The position numbers and the translations under genes were made by a program. A stretch of 64,000 nt of DNA from positions 11,322,243 to 11,386,242 of the forward strand of contig OX419761.1 of assembly GCA_948567375.1 (NCBI GenBank), read 5' to 3'. The DNA comes from Lunularia cruciata. Lineage: Eukaryota; Streptophyta; Marchantiopsida; Lunulariales; Lunulariaceae. The notes beneath the pieces were generated by a model. The model did not search any database, was not told where the DNA came from, and saw only the letters and a list, made by a program, of their open reading frames with translations. Below are positions 22,801 to 34,047 of this stretch, in pieces. Position 1 is the first letter of the stretch, and every line of letters begins with the position of its first letter.

Positions 22801-25437
22801 ATTGCATTAGCCCACCAATAGCTTTGGTTGTGAAGGAGGGGATTGATAAGCTCAAGGATGCAAGATTTATCTTTGAGGTGGAGAATTCAAACTGGGTGTC
22901 TCCAATTGTGATTGTGAAAAAAAAGAATGGTAAGCTTTGGGTATGTGTGGATTACAAGAAGCTCAACCAAGTTACCAAGAAAGACTACTACCCATTGCTA
23001 TTCATTGATGAGATCTTGGAGGAGGTTGCAAGTCATGAGAGGTATAGTTTTGGAGATGGTAATCATGGATATAACCAAATCAAGATTGCACTAGAGTATC
23101 AATAACTCACCACATTCACCACACCTTGGAGAACTTATGCTTTCAAGGTCATGCCTTTTAGGCTTTGCAATGCTCCAACTACATTCTAATGGTTCATGAA
23201 CAGGGTGTTTGAACCTTTCATTGATAAATTTATGAGAGACTTCATTGATGACTTTTGTGTCTATGGGAGCAAGGAGGAGCACTTTGAGCACCTAATCAAG
23301 GTCTTGCAATACTTGGATGAAGCAAATGCATCACTCAACCTAGAGAAGTGCATATTTGGATGTGGAGAAGGTCTAATTTTGGGGCACATCATCTCCAAGG
23401 ATGGAATAGTAGTTGATCTTGAGAAGGTGAGGAAAATCTCAAACCTTCCATTCCCTTCAAGCTTGACAAAGTTACGCCAATTCTTGGGGATGGTTGGGTA
23501 CTATAGGAGGTTCATTTTCTCATTCTCCAACAAGGCTTATGCATTGACCATCTACATGAAGAAGGTGTAGATTACATGGTGATTTTGGAAGACAAGGAGA
23601 CTCTCAAAGCTTTTGAGGAGCTTAAGCAATCTCTTATTGTAGCTCCAATTCTTGCTAAATCTGATTGGAGTAAGCCTTTCATTCTCTACACTAATAATTC
23701 TAATGTAGTTATAAGATGAACTCTTAGTCAATTAGACCAAGAGAGGCATGATCATCCCATAGCTTATGCTAGTAGGCAGATGGTTTCAGCAAAAAAAAAC
23801 TACTCTGTCACAAAGAGAAAAGGGTTGGCAATGATCTTTGGTCTCAAGAAGTTTAGACACTACTTGATTGGAGGGAAAGCCACCCTTATCACATCACAAG
23901 GCTTTGAAGTACATCTTCAACAAGCCTAATGTGGAAGGGAGGCTAGCAAGGTGGATGTCATACTCTTGTCTGAGTACGACTACACTATTGAGGATAGGCT
24001 AGGAAAGAAACATGCAAACGGTGCTTTGTTATCTAGGGCCTATGATCATGATAGAAATGAGCTAGTAGATGATTCCTTCTCGGACGAGGAGCTCATGACA
24101 ATCTCAATCACTCAAGAGGTTCCAATGCAGTAAAGGAGATTGTTGATTTTGTGACAAGAGGTAACTATCCAAAAGGGATGCATGCTAGGGAGAAGAAGGC
24201 TCTTGTAGTAAGATCTAGACCTTACACAATGGTGGAGGATATAATTTTTCACCAAGGAGTAGATAGTCTACTTCAGAGAGCAGTGGGTAAGGAAGAGTCT
24301 ATCCTACTCATAAAGGAGTTTCATGAAGGTTTAGTATGCGGATGATACTTTGCAAGAAAGGTGACTACTTTCAAGATTCTAGATGTAAGTTACCATTGGA
24401 GAGGGATTTTTAAGGATTGTCTTGATTATTGAAAAACTTGTCATGTTTGTCAAGCTTTTTCTAGAAAGTCTACTTCCACTTCACCACTTAGATCAATTCC
24501 ATTGCTAGGGCCGTTTGAGAAATGGGAAATTGATGTTATAGGTCCTTTCAATAGAACTCCCAAGGAACAATTGGTACATTGTGGTAGTTACTAATTACCT
24601 TACCAAGTGGGTTGAGACTAGACCATTGAGGGACAAGAATGAAGATGAAGTGGGTAGATTTCTTTATGAATGCATTATTACTAGGTTTGGATGCCCTTTG
24701 GAGTTGATTTCTGATAGAGGAGGAGAGTTTATAGGAAACATCACTACAGCCATGCTACAATATTTCTGTATCACACATAGAGTAACTACATCCCATAAGC
24801 CAAATTCCAATGGCTTGGCAGAGAGAACCAATCAGACCTTGTGCATGATGGTGGCCAAAGATGCAGAAATGGAGGGGGCTAAACATCATTGCAACTAGAG
24901 GATTCATGCAATTTTGTGGGAGTATAAGACAACTATGAAGACTTCCATTGGATATTCTCCATTTCATTTGGTATATGGTATTGAGTCTACCTTACCTTTC
25001 ACTTTGATCTTCCTACCTTCCAAAGCATTCACATGAGATTGAAGAAAGCACAAGGAGGTGATATAGAGAGGTCAAGGAAGGATCAACTCATGGAATTGGA
25101 GGAAGCAAGAGCAGTTGCTATGGTTTGAGTGGAGCAAGCTCAAAGGAAACAAAAGAAGAACTATGACAAAAGGCAAGAGGATGGTGGAGCCTTTCAAAAA
25201 AGGTGATTGGGTAATGTTATTTGATTCCATTTAATTCAAGAGAGTGCAAAATAAGTTTTTGCCTAAGAACTTTGGACCTTTCATAGTGGAGAAGGTGTGG
25301 AGCAATTACACCTATGATCTCAAGGAGTTAGGAGGAAGACACTTTGATAGATTAACCATGATAAGTTAAAGATGTATCATAGGAGGTAGAGAGATCTTCA
25401 CTTTGAGGACAAGATGAAAGCTTAGTCCGAGAGTAAA

Positions 25438-26127
25438 TGTAACACCCATTTGTGCATGTGTGTGCTATTGTGATATTTAGTTGGGTATAACAAGTACTTG
25501 AGGGATATTATTTATATAGAGATAAAGGATGGTTCAACATTAGTCATGATTAGTTGAAGTTAGTCATAACTAAGATAGAGGATACCTTACTTTACAGTAA
25601 GTAGAAAAGATGAGCACAACTATTTTGGATTCTAGTGTATTAACTTGGTATTATTCTAAGGTGTTTGGCTTTGAGGAAAGATTTGAGAACTCTTGGGTCT
25701 GCAAGCCTTTTTATTTTGGATTCTTCTATAGTCCAAGGATAGCTCATGTGAAGAAATCCTTGACTTAGTGGTTGGGTCAAGATAAGACCATATGCTTAGG
25801 AAAATATTCCCATGAGTATGGATATTCCTATAGCTTTTTGACTTTATTTGACCTTTAGCCTAGTAAATTGAGTTACTCTAGTAATTAGTAACTTTGGTGC
25901 ATTACTATTTCAAAAGTATATAAACTAGGTGTGAAGAGGTATTCATCATCCTTTCATTTGCAACTATCTCTCTCTCATTGAGATCTCTAGTGAGCAATGT
26001 CTTGAGTCTTGGAGTGTTAACCTTGGAGGAGTATGACGGAGTTGGGGTTCTTTGCTTTCTTAGTCCATGGTGCACTACCATAATAACCATAAGAGTTTCA
26101 TCTTGAGTGAGAGACATGCTGGCTCAC
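25438..26127 (+). repeat. 3' LTR of element C
   Basis: It begins TGTAACACCC after the tract CCGAGAGTAAA (25427-25437), which fits a polypurine tract, and ends CTGGCTCAC. A TATA core lies near 25916-25925 (AGTATATAAACTAG). Confidence 0.92.
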
Positions 26128-26330
26128 AATACACTCTCCAATCTACTCTCATGCTCAACCAAAAGTCTCTCTTTCTCTCTCCCCTCAACCACTTGAATAC
26201 AATCATCTAAAACATGCATGGTGTGAACAAAACAAGAAGAGGGTGAAGGGTCCCAAGAGTTTACAAACTCAGTACATGGATGAACTTGCAAAAAGCACAA
26301 ACCATATCAACTTAAACGTTGATCCCAGTC
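26128..26330 (-). pseudogene. Unit X, N-terminal portion, severed by element C
   Basis: Minus-strand reading gives SSCFVHTMHVLDDCIQVVEG leading straight into one more REKERLLVEHESRLESV repeat that abuts the 3' LTR of C. The array resumes at 19003 on the other side. No start codon can be assigned with confidence. Confidence 0.5.
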
Positions 26331-28189
26331 CATGATGGCACTGGTCGCCATTGGAAGGCACTCAAAGATGCTGAGGTACACACAAAAGACGCATGGCAGT
26401 GCCCAACACCACTATTGTGCAAAAAAAATTGTAGAGATGCCGTGGGGCAACACCCGCCAGCATTGACGGATAGGTGCAATAGATGCAAGGAGGTGCTTGG
26501 CGCTATTGCTGCATAGAGAAAAATTGGAAAAATGGCATAGGGTAACACCCGCAAGTGCTGCATGATAGGCGCAGTTACGGGCATTGCGGTGCCGGATGAC
26601 GCTTATTGGCATCATGGGACATGGAGGGTTTAGGGTTTAGGGCTATGGTGGTGCTAGGAAGCACTATGGGATAAAAACAGGAGGCACTAGTTGATGCCCA
26701 TATGTGCTATACATTGTGACCCCCTACCCAAAATCCTCTTCCAAAATTTGGGAAAAACTAGAAAAACTTGACAAAACTTGCAGAAAATGAATGAGCAAAG
26801 CATTGAGAATACCTCAAGATGCGGGTAATGTAAGCCAAATGTGATTTTGAGCGAGTACATCAAGATAGACCTCTCTCATTCCATTTACAATAGTCCAAAT
26901 TTGATGCTTATTGAGCCAGCACCATTTGATAAAGTTTTTTGGGTGCTGAATGGTGTGAAATAGAATCAACCAATTTCCTTCTTGCGTGTTCTTCATGTCT
27001 TCCCCATCAACAATCTTCTCATAGCCCCAAATTTCTACCACGGAGAATGAAATTCAAATGAATTGGATTCCTTGTGAATTGCTTGCTCTCACTTTGTTCA
27101 GAATGTCCTTTTCCTCCCAAAATGGTCCCCTTCTACTCTCCTCTCAAAACTCCACTCTACTCTATCCCAAACCCTCTCTTCTCCTTCTCTTCAATTTTGA
27201 AATAACTTCAATTTTTGCTTAGTTTTGAAATATGCTCAACTTCTAGTGCCAATGTCTCAAAACTCTCTCAAACCTCCTTGTTGAGCCCAAAAACTGCACA
27301 TCTCAAAACTCTCTTGAACATCCTTGTTCAGCCTAAAAAAGGCCCACAAATATGTTTCAAAAGGTGCTAAACCAAAATGACTGATTTCCTCCTCAAAACC
27401 TTCCAAAACTTCTAGTCAATTTGAGAATTGTCACACTTACAAGGAAGGGAGTTTATATAGGTTTCCACATGAAATTTTTTATCTATACCATGACCAAATA
27501 TATCTCTAAAATGCAATCTTGATATTTAAATTTGATCCAGACTTAATCCTAATTTCCACCCCAAAATATCAAATCATGAGTGTCAATCGATGCAAACATG
27601 CGGCCCTCCATGTTGCCAACGGGTGCACCCAACCATGATTTTATGAACCTACACCTCCAAGTGCCATCTTGTGGCAATCATTATTTTACAAATTTGCACC
27701 TCCAAGCACATCCCAACATAGCAATGAGTTGGGTGCCATTGAGCAAAGATGAGCGCCGCGGAGCACCAATGAGAAAAATACAAAAATAACCTATGGTAAG
27801 TGACTTCCAACATCTACGGATGAGCACCCATAAGTGTCACTCAATGCCACCCGGCGTCTACAAGGAGCATCACCTAGTGCCACCTAGTATCACCTACTAT
27901 CACCTAATGTCCACAAGCAAATTCTCTACAATTTTTGAACTTGGTGGTGTTTGTGTAGAGGCAGGCAACATATGATAATTTTTGATAAGCTTTGGAACAA
28001 TAGTGCAAACATTCCTTACAACAATTTTTGCAACAATATATTGATCAACAAAATTAGACAAATGATATTTTTATTATAAAGGACGTTACTTTCATATTTC
28101 ATTCTAGTATGTAAGCATGGTGAGCAAGGTATTGTTGCATCATCCTTGACCTACTTTCTTCTTGACCAAGCTCTATTCCACTAAAGGAC
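26331..28189. other. Gene-less stretch with short degenerate repeats
   Basis: 26330-26720 and 27550-27900 contain diverged words shared with 17095-17260 (GGCAC-, GCCACC- and GTGTCACT-type). GGGTTTAGGGTTTAGGGC at about 26627 is a two-to-three-unit telomere-like run. No gene is supported; open frames here lack motifs. Confidence 0.35.
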
Positions 28190-29402
28190 ATTTTTGAATC
28201 TATTTGAATTTCATAGCTAAATCCTCCATCATCTTCTGACCAAACGTCTCACCTACCAATTAAAAAGTAATGCAAAATGAGACCCATTTCAAAAAATACA
28301 CATTTCTACTATTGTCTTTAAGTTGCACTCTAAGTTCACAAAGAGAATGTCATCTAGCTTTCAAAACTTGTATACAAAGCTCATTTATCACTCTTGCCTT
28401 TGCCAAATATTGGTTGAACTCTTGCTTGTCCTCTATTCGTGCTTGCTTGAAGGCAAGGACTAGGTGATGCATGGAAACATAACCTGAATCTCCCAAAAGG
28501 TACTCTTTTGTCTCAAAATTGCCACACCCTCCTCTCTAGTTCAAATCATTCCATAGTGATGACTTTTTCAAACAAGTCATGTCATGGAATGACCTTGGCA
28601 TTCTTGCAAATAAACAAATCAAATCTAACCTTTAATAAAATAATGCAAATGTACACAAAGTACAACCAAAACTAAAACAAAAAACAAAACATAATATAGA
28701 ATATCTTCCTACTAAAACATAATATGCAACACTTACCTCATGTAAAATGTATAATTCTCCTTTATCGTTGCAAATCACTTGGCCGTTTATGGAATATGGA
28801 CCATCTCTACTGAAATAGATTTCTCCATCTATAGTAGGTTGGGCAGAAAGAGGAAACAATGTTCCATCTACCAAACCAACACAACCAAGGAAACCTTTTT
28901 GGGCAAAAACAGCGGATATCCTCTTCCTTTCCTTGGGCTCAAGCCATGCAACTTGACTCTTCATCAAATCTAATATTACTGTCATCATTCTATATGTAAA
29001 GGCGATTGTCAAACCTACACTAATGCCCCATATGTTTAACCCCGTCACAACACAAGCCCCATTATTGTGATGCCCAAATCTATCAAGAGCTAGAGCTAAT
29101 TGGATCCACACAAGTGTTTGCTCTCGCCGATAATTTTTTCTAAAAACATTATATGTTTTTATCAAATCTACTAATGTTGAAAAAGAATGAACATCCATTC
29201 TAGTAAGCTGCCAAAAAGCCTTCACATCTAGATTTCTAAAATACTTCATCACAAATTCTCTACTTTGAGGATAAGGAACACGAGGTTCCAAATATCTATG
29301 CAAATGTGCATACTCCCACTTACCAATCAATAATTCTAGCATGTCTAAATCTTCTTCTCCATATTCATCCTCATCTTCTAATCTTTCATGCAAGGTCTCC
29401 AA
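28190..29402 (-). pseudogene. PIF/Harbinger transposase (HARBI1-like), two visible exons, broken
   Basis: Exon 1 (29402 down to 28737, 222 residues) starts METLHERLEDEDEYGEEDLD and holds the first catalytic Asp in GCVGLVDGTLFPL, followed by YSINGQVICNDKGE. It ends at a clean donor GAG/GTAAGT (GTAAGT at 28736-28731). The next homologous segment, about 28602-28190, encodes SFHDM, EYLLGDSGY (second Asp, about 28480-28500) and RVINELCIQVLKARW (Glu), completing the DDE triad of DDE_Tnp_4 transposases. One in-frame stop (TAG at about 28541) and a one-base frame slip at the exon junction are visible, so it is inactive. The active protein would cut and paste DNA at TTA/TAA-type targets. The TIR elements at 11998 and 13398 could be partners, but that is inference. 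Confidence 0.8.
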
Positions 29403-29449
29403 ATCTATCTATGAGGTTTCCAAATCTAACTTTATAATCCATGTATACA

Positions 29450-29869
29450 TTTCTTAATATTTCTAGTTAATTCAACACGAGTACTCCCTCTGTGCATGTT
29501 GTATTTGAACTCACTCCTCCTTGCTCAAATCCTGAATCACCAAAAATAACAACTTGATTCATGAATCACGAGCTTGGTCTGACATGCACTCAACATCCTT
29601 TGGGCATGTTGTTTACAATGCTGTCCTCCTTGCTTGATTCCTTCATCACCAAAATTAACACTTGGTCTGGGCATGTTGTATAAAATGCTGTCTCCCTCAC
29701 TTAATTCCGCACCCTGTCCTCCTTTGGGCATGTTGTATTCAACGATGTCCTCCTCACTTGATTCAGCACCATATCCTCCTTGCTTGATTCTTGAATCACC
29801 AAAAATAACACTTGGTCGATATGTTGTACTCTTCTCAATACAATACTTTGTGTTCAATTCGCATGACAA
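29450..29869 (-). repeat. Tandem-repeat leader exon upstream of the Harbinger transposase
   Basis: The minus-strand open frame 29537-29869 contains two kinds of alternating repeat: VIFGDSRIKQGGYG / VNFGDEGIKQGGQ, and EYNMPKGGQGAEL / LYNMPRPS. At DNA level TTGCTTGATTC-TGAATCACCA and GGGCATGTTGTAT recur several times. It precedes the transposase on the same strand and may be a 5' exon or ORF1 remnant. Confidence 0.45.
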
Positions 29870-30624
29870 GCTAGCTACAAGATAAAAAATTCATTTTGTA
29901 ACTTGTATGTTTAAATAGTAACTTGATTATTTTAGATATAGTTTCAGATGAAATTTATTTCCCCTTCCCACCTTCACACAACGTAATCTTCTAATCTTCA
30001 CACAGTGGAATCTTCAAATCTTCACTCTCAAATCTTCACACTCTACTGTCAATACTTTCTTGATCGAGTATTCCTCGTGCAGTGCATTCTCGTTAGTGCA
30101 TTCTCGTTAGCTCGTCCTGCTCATCGAGTCGTGCTCGTGCAATTCATTTACATTCTCCCCTGCTTGCGCAATCATTTGTGTTCTTGTATGTAATCTATTT
30201 TCATCAATTTTCTCATTCTTACCCGAAGCACGCAGAGGGCAATCCATCACCTATCTTCATAGTCCCCACTTTGGTTACCCATCCCATTCATGATGCCACC
30301 CATTCACCCTAACCTAAACAGCCATGTTATTAACCCTAATGGGTAAATAATGCACTATAGAGTGATAATGGAAATCTTTATTTTGTACAAACCACCCTGT
30401 ACATGTACAGAGTGTGCTAATAATAAAGAGCTTGACTGGAACTCCATAACTAGCTCTTTTTGTCCCCCACCCGCACTCTTGTGCTGATTAAGTCAACACT
30501 TCCGTACAATCTATATGAAAACATAACGAGCTTTGTAAATCTATTTCTGAAACCCCCTATTGTGTCCTGCGTCTTAAGAAAGACCTTACTAACTTGCATA
30601 ACTAATATATTTTAGATATAAGTA
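29870..30624. other. Gene-less stretch with one TIR-like terminus
   Basis: It holds a self-complementary TGTACATGTACA (about 30411) and ends with AAATCTATTTCTGAAACCCCC at 30537-30557, the reverse complement of the terminus at 15212. The matching left end was not found. No gene is seen. Confidence 0.35.
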
Positions 30625-30750
30625 GAAAAGGCAAATGCATAGGAAAAACGAAGGATGGGGTCTTGTAGGAAAAACGAAGGATGGGAATCATCAAGCCGTA
30701 CATAAAGAGGAAAAATACATAAACATGGGGCTAAACCCCAATAGAGTCTA
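30625..30750 (-). repeat. Detached LINE 3' tail, reversed (copy T4)
   Basis: On the minus strand it reads GACTCTATTGGGGTTTAGCC, then CCATG, GTACGGCTTGATG and CCCATCCTTCG, with the final block AGGAAAAACGAAGGATGGG duplicated. It matches the end of the RLE element (15097-15205). Confidence 0.7.
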
Positions 30751-30834
30751 TACGAAAAATCTGCCTATATGAGATATCCGAACTATGCAAGTATATTTGA
30801 GGGGTGAATAGGCAAATTTATCGTTTCGTTACTA

Positions 30835-30935
30835 TTGGACTCTAGTCCATGTTACCTGTATTGTATTGACCGTTGTACGGATGGATGAAGTCTTCCCATC
30901 CTTCATGTGTTCTCCGTGGTCTCCTTTCTCCTATT
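30835..30935 (+). repeat. Detached LINE 3' tail (copy T5)
   Basis: TTGGACTCTAGTCCATGTTACC, TTGTACGG, GAAGTCTTCCCATCCTTCAT and CCGTGGTCTCC follow the tail of the RLE element. T4 and T5 lie head to head, about 85 bp apart and 390 bp upstream of the glycosyltransferase start. Confidence 0.65.
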
Positions 30936-31322
30936 GTAAAGTCTTTTGGACAACATGGGTAGGGTTAAGTCGAGGTGGCAAATACCGGGTACGGTTAAGT
31001 CTTTCCCCGTGACGACGTTATGTTCGTCGACAACTGATAACCTCATCGCCGACATGTTAGAATGTGATGACGAAGGCGACCGCGTAGGAAGACCACTTTG
31101 CTCAGTGCGAGTATGATTGTTTGCGAGGCACTGAGTTGAGTTGACAGTGAAACAGAAAGTTGAATTCAGTACAAGGTCAATTGATAGTAAACCAATTTCA
31201 TTCACTGGGTACTCAGGAACTCCTCAGGGACTTTTTCTCTCATCACTCGAGGTGCTAAATTTCGAAATTTCAGGCGCTGTGTCTTACTTTCGAGATTCCT
31301 GGGTGGTTCAGGAGTCTCCTTC

Positions 31323-33836
31323 ATGGATGCTGAAAATGGTAGGACTAGTTGTGGAGACGTGCAGAAGAAGAAGGCTCATGTATTGGTGATCCCATTGGCT
31401 AGCCAGGCCCACATCTCTTCGATTTATAGATTAGCCAAGGCAGTTGCGGAGAGAGGGGTCACAGTCACATTTGCAGCTGAACGAAAGGACATAGAGAAGG
31501 TGAAACCGAAGGTTGGATCTGCAGACGAGCTGCAGGGACTCGACTTCCGTTTTGAGGTTTTGGAGTCTGAAGCAACTGCATCCGTTTATAATGCGACAAT
31601 GAATGCACTTGAGGCTTCGGAGAAAGCGGAGAAGGACTTCAAACCTTACGTTGAGAAGTTGATCGCTGGTCGAAAGGCAGGTTTACCAGGACCCACCTGC
31701 ATAATTGCAGACAGATTTTTCCCATGGACACAGGTATGCAATCGCCTTTTGCCTTCGTCTCACCCTTCATGATTTTCTGCTGAAAATGTGCGTTGATTAT
31801 AGAGTGGAACATGGTTGGATAATGGGATTTGAATGCATCCCTCATTTGATGCAGGATATAGCTTTGCAGTTGGAAATTCCGATCTACTCCTTTTTCAGCA
31901 ATGGGGCGGTTTTTGCAAGGTTTTGCGCGGGGTTTACAAGCTTGATAACTGAAAATGTTAGCGCTGTGCCTTTGGTGGAAGGCAAGGTGGCAAAGTTTGA
32001 AGGCTTTTGGGAAAATATCCCAGGTCTTCCAAGGCTCTCATACGATGATCTTCCCACGGCCGCGCAATTTGCTCCGGTCACTCGGGTGACTGCCGTAGGA
32101 AACTTCGTGCTAAGCTCTGATGGTGTGGTGATAAATACCTTCTATGAGTTGGAATCAGGGACGATTGAGTCACTTCCTCAAGGCCGCTGGTCCGGCAAGG
32201 TAATCTTTTCAATTTTATGACCCTCTTGTCTCTATCATTGCCGTGAATGTACTGCAGAGATCTTTATATGGTTTAGAGTTACAACCGTACTGAGTTCACA
32301 CCACATTTTTGGAGGAAGACAATTCCTCTCTTCACCTGAATGGTTTAGCAAAGGTGCAGACAGTTTACAAGTAGTATCGACAGACGGGGTGTTGTTGCAA
32401 TGGTATTTAAAGAAGTGGGCAGCTAGGCGCCCAGCAACCTGGCGATATACCTGAACAATTTACAACACTTTGCAGGTTCCACCGGTCTTTCCTGTTGGAC
32501 CTCTGAACAAAGCTAGCACGTTTACGGACAAGGCGTTTGTCCCAGGACTGGAGAATTTAGGAAACCCATCTCTAGAATGGCTAGACAAGCTACCTCCCTT
32601 GTCTGTGTTGTACATCTGCCTTGGCAGCATGGTTCGTCTTCAGGCGCAGCAAATATACCAGCTTGCTGTAGCCTTGGAAAACAGCCAGCAAAAATTTCTG
32701 TGGGTTCTGCCTAAAGGGAAAGATAACTTTTCTAGTTTAGAGGAGGTGCTTCCTACAGGTTATGAGGAGAGAATGAAAGACAAGGGGAGAATAGTCTGTG
32801 GCTGGGTACCTCAGTTGCAGATTTTGGGTCATGCTTCAGTAGGCGGTTTTGTTTGTCATTGCGGATGGTCTTCATGGATAGAAAGTATAACGATGGGAGT
32901 TCCAATCCTGGCTTGGCCTCAAGGAGCAGAGCAACGTCTGAATGCAAGGTACGAGAATCTTCATTTTCAGTCGTTCCAAGTAGTATTTCTATCAAATGTT
33001 GCAGTTAGTATGTAGTAATTCCCTCACACACAAAGGAGTGCTACTTGGTGAAGTTAGAGACGACTTGCACGCGTAACTCTATTTCCTATATCTTGGCTGG
33101 AAATTGATATAATGGGGAATGGACGAGGATACAAACTGTTGCAGACTAAGTGACTGTCTTGTAGTCTTGCTCAGATCCTTGAGGCCTGGATGGTTACATA
33201 AAAGGGGGAGAGAGAAGGCCCACTAGATACATCAGGATATAGAATCTGATGTTCTTTGAAGGAAGAGTACCTTGAGAGTAGGAAAGGTTACGTGCTGAAT
33301 GTGCTGTTGATCAGCTGATGAAAGTCCGTAGCTAGTAGATTAAAAGTTCAAGATGGATTGGAGAGATGAATGTGCGACTTCCTTAATTACAAATATGTAA
33401 AGATTGATTAGTAGAAGCTCTTCGTCTTTCTGGATCTCTAGATCCAAGTACGAATAGCTAAGTAGATCACTTAGCGTTTTTGCTGATAAGCGTCTGCAAG
33501 TCTTATAAGAGAAGGGCAGCATGACGTCATTTGGCAAAGGAAACTCTTTAAGGTTGAAGACAAACTCATGCTGGTTTCTTCATGACATTTTGCAGGTACT
33601 TTGTGGAGACGTTAAAATTAGCTGTGGAATTACCTAACACAATGAATAGGCCTCTTGGAAGTCTTGTGGGGCATCGAGACTTTGAGAGTGGTATACGTAC
33701 CCTGATGATGGAAGAAGAAGGAAAGCTTAAGAGGGCCAGAGTCCTTGAGATGAAATTGAAAGCCCAAGAAGCCGTAAGGGTTGGCGGGTCCTCAGATAAA
33801 GCTCTCAACAGTTTGGCACAACACATGTGTCTATAA
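31323..33836 (+). CDS. UDP-glycosyltransferase (family 1), four exons, 489 residues
   Basis: Exons 31323-31733, 31855-32199, 32476-32948 and 33596-33836 all have GT donors and AG acceptors (GTATGC, GTAATC, GTACGA; acceptors GCAG), with phases 0, 0 and 2. The product would transfer a sugar from a UDP-sugar to a small lipophilic acceptor in the cytosol. Catalytic His30 (ASQAHIS) and its Asp partner Asp130 (IIADRFFPW) are present, as is SVLYICLGSM. The 44-residue PSPG box spans Trp362-Gln405 (GWVPQLQILGHASVGGF to AEQ). Gln405 ends the box, as in UDP-glucose users. The box reads HCGWSS, with Ser384 where Asn is nearly invariant, and Cys379 where Thr is usual. Length and C-terminal helices (RARVLEMKLKAQEAV, GGSSDKAL) are normal. 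The start is the first Met in frame before HVLVIPLA. Acceptor and subfamily are unknown. No TATA box is clear. Base composition is less AT-rich than its surroundings. It looks intact, so it may be expressed. Confidence 0.92.
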
Positions 33837-33900
33837 TAGAAATAGTGATCTTTGCAAGGCAGTTCTGGGACAGTATGAATACTCACGGCAAACCGAAGTA

Positions 33901-34047
33901 TTGATTTCGCTGCATGCGGGGAATCTCGATCTCAACTACGAGGAACAGATCATAAAGTGAGTTATAGTGTCATATTGATTTCGCAGCATGCGGGGAACCT
34001 TAGCTACGTGGATCCAGATCATAAAGCGAGTTACGGTGTCACGGCCC
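33901..34047 (+). repeat. 74-bp tandem duplication just downstream of the glycosyltransferase
   Basis: TTGATTTCGCTGCATGCGGG (33901) and TTGATTTCGCAGCATGCGGG (33975) start two diverged copies that both continue to AGATCATAAAG-GAGTTA. It lies in or just beyond the likely 3' untranslated region. Confidence 0.8.

Larger units (their letters stand above)
19009..26127 (+). mobile_element. Element C: complete-span OTA-type Ty3/gypsy element
   Basis: LTRs 19009-19687 and 25438-26127 bound gag (about 21300-22200, with zinc-knuckle words NCFGCGGRGHIQ), reverse transcriptase (about 22820-23560: WVCVDYKKLNQVTKKDYYPL, and FIDDF in place of YVDD), RNase H (about 23570-24000), integrase (about 24340-25000, CHVCQAF and DRGGEF) and a polypurine tract before the 3' LTR. 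RT wording (DG-GYNQIKIAL, MPF-LCNAP) and a tRNA-Asp-like primer site point to the Ogre/Tat/Athila side of Ty3/gypsy. It lies in the X repeat array; flanks TGTAC and AATAC both differ by one base from the array's TATAC, a degraded 5-bp duplication. It is a fossil with on the order of ten or more breaks. By eye the LTRs differ at roughly 7-9 percent of sites, suggesting insertion tens of millions of years ago if a slow gymnosperm rate applies. Confidence 0.9.

Noticed and set aside
26622-26645. Telomere-like TTTAGGG units
   Set aside because: Only two to three units, embedded in a degenerate repeat area. This is too short to call an interstitial telomere.
30340-30500. Possible Copia-type LTR end (AATAATAAAGAGCTTG and a pyrimidine-rich follow-up)
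   Set aside because: No primer-binding site, no partner LTR and no coding remnant nearby.
31705-32220. Long open frame starting inside the glycosyltransferase first intron region
   Set aside because: It is the second exon read through the intron. The splice sites and family alignment favour the four-exon model starting at 31323.
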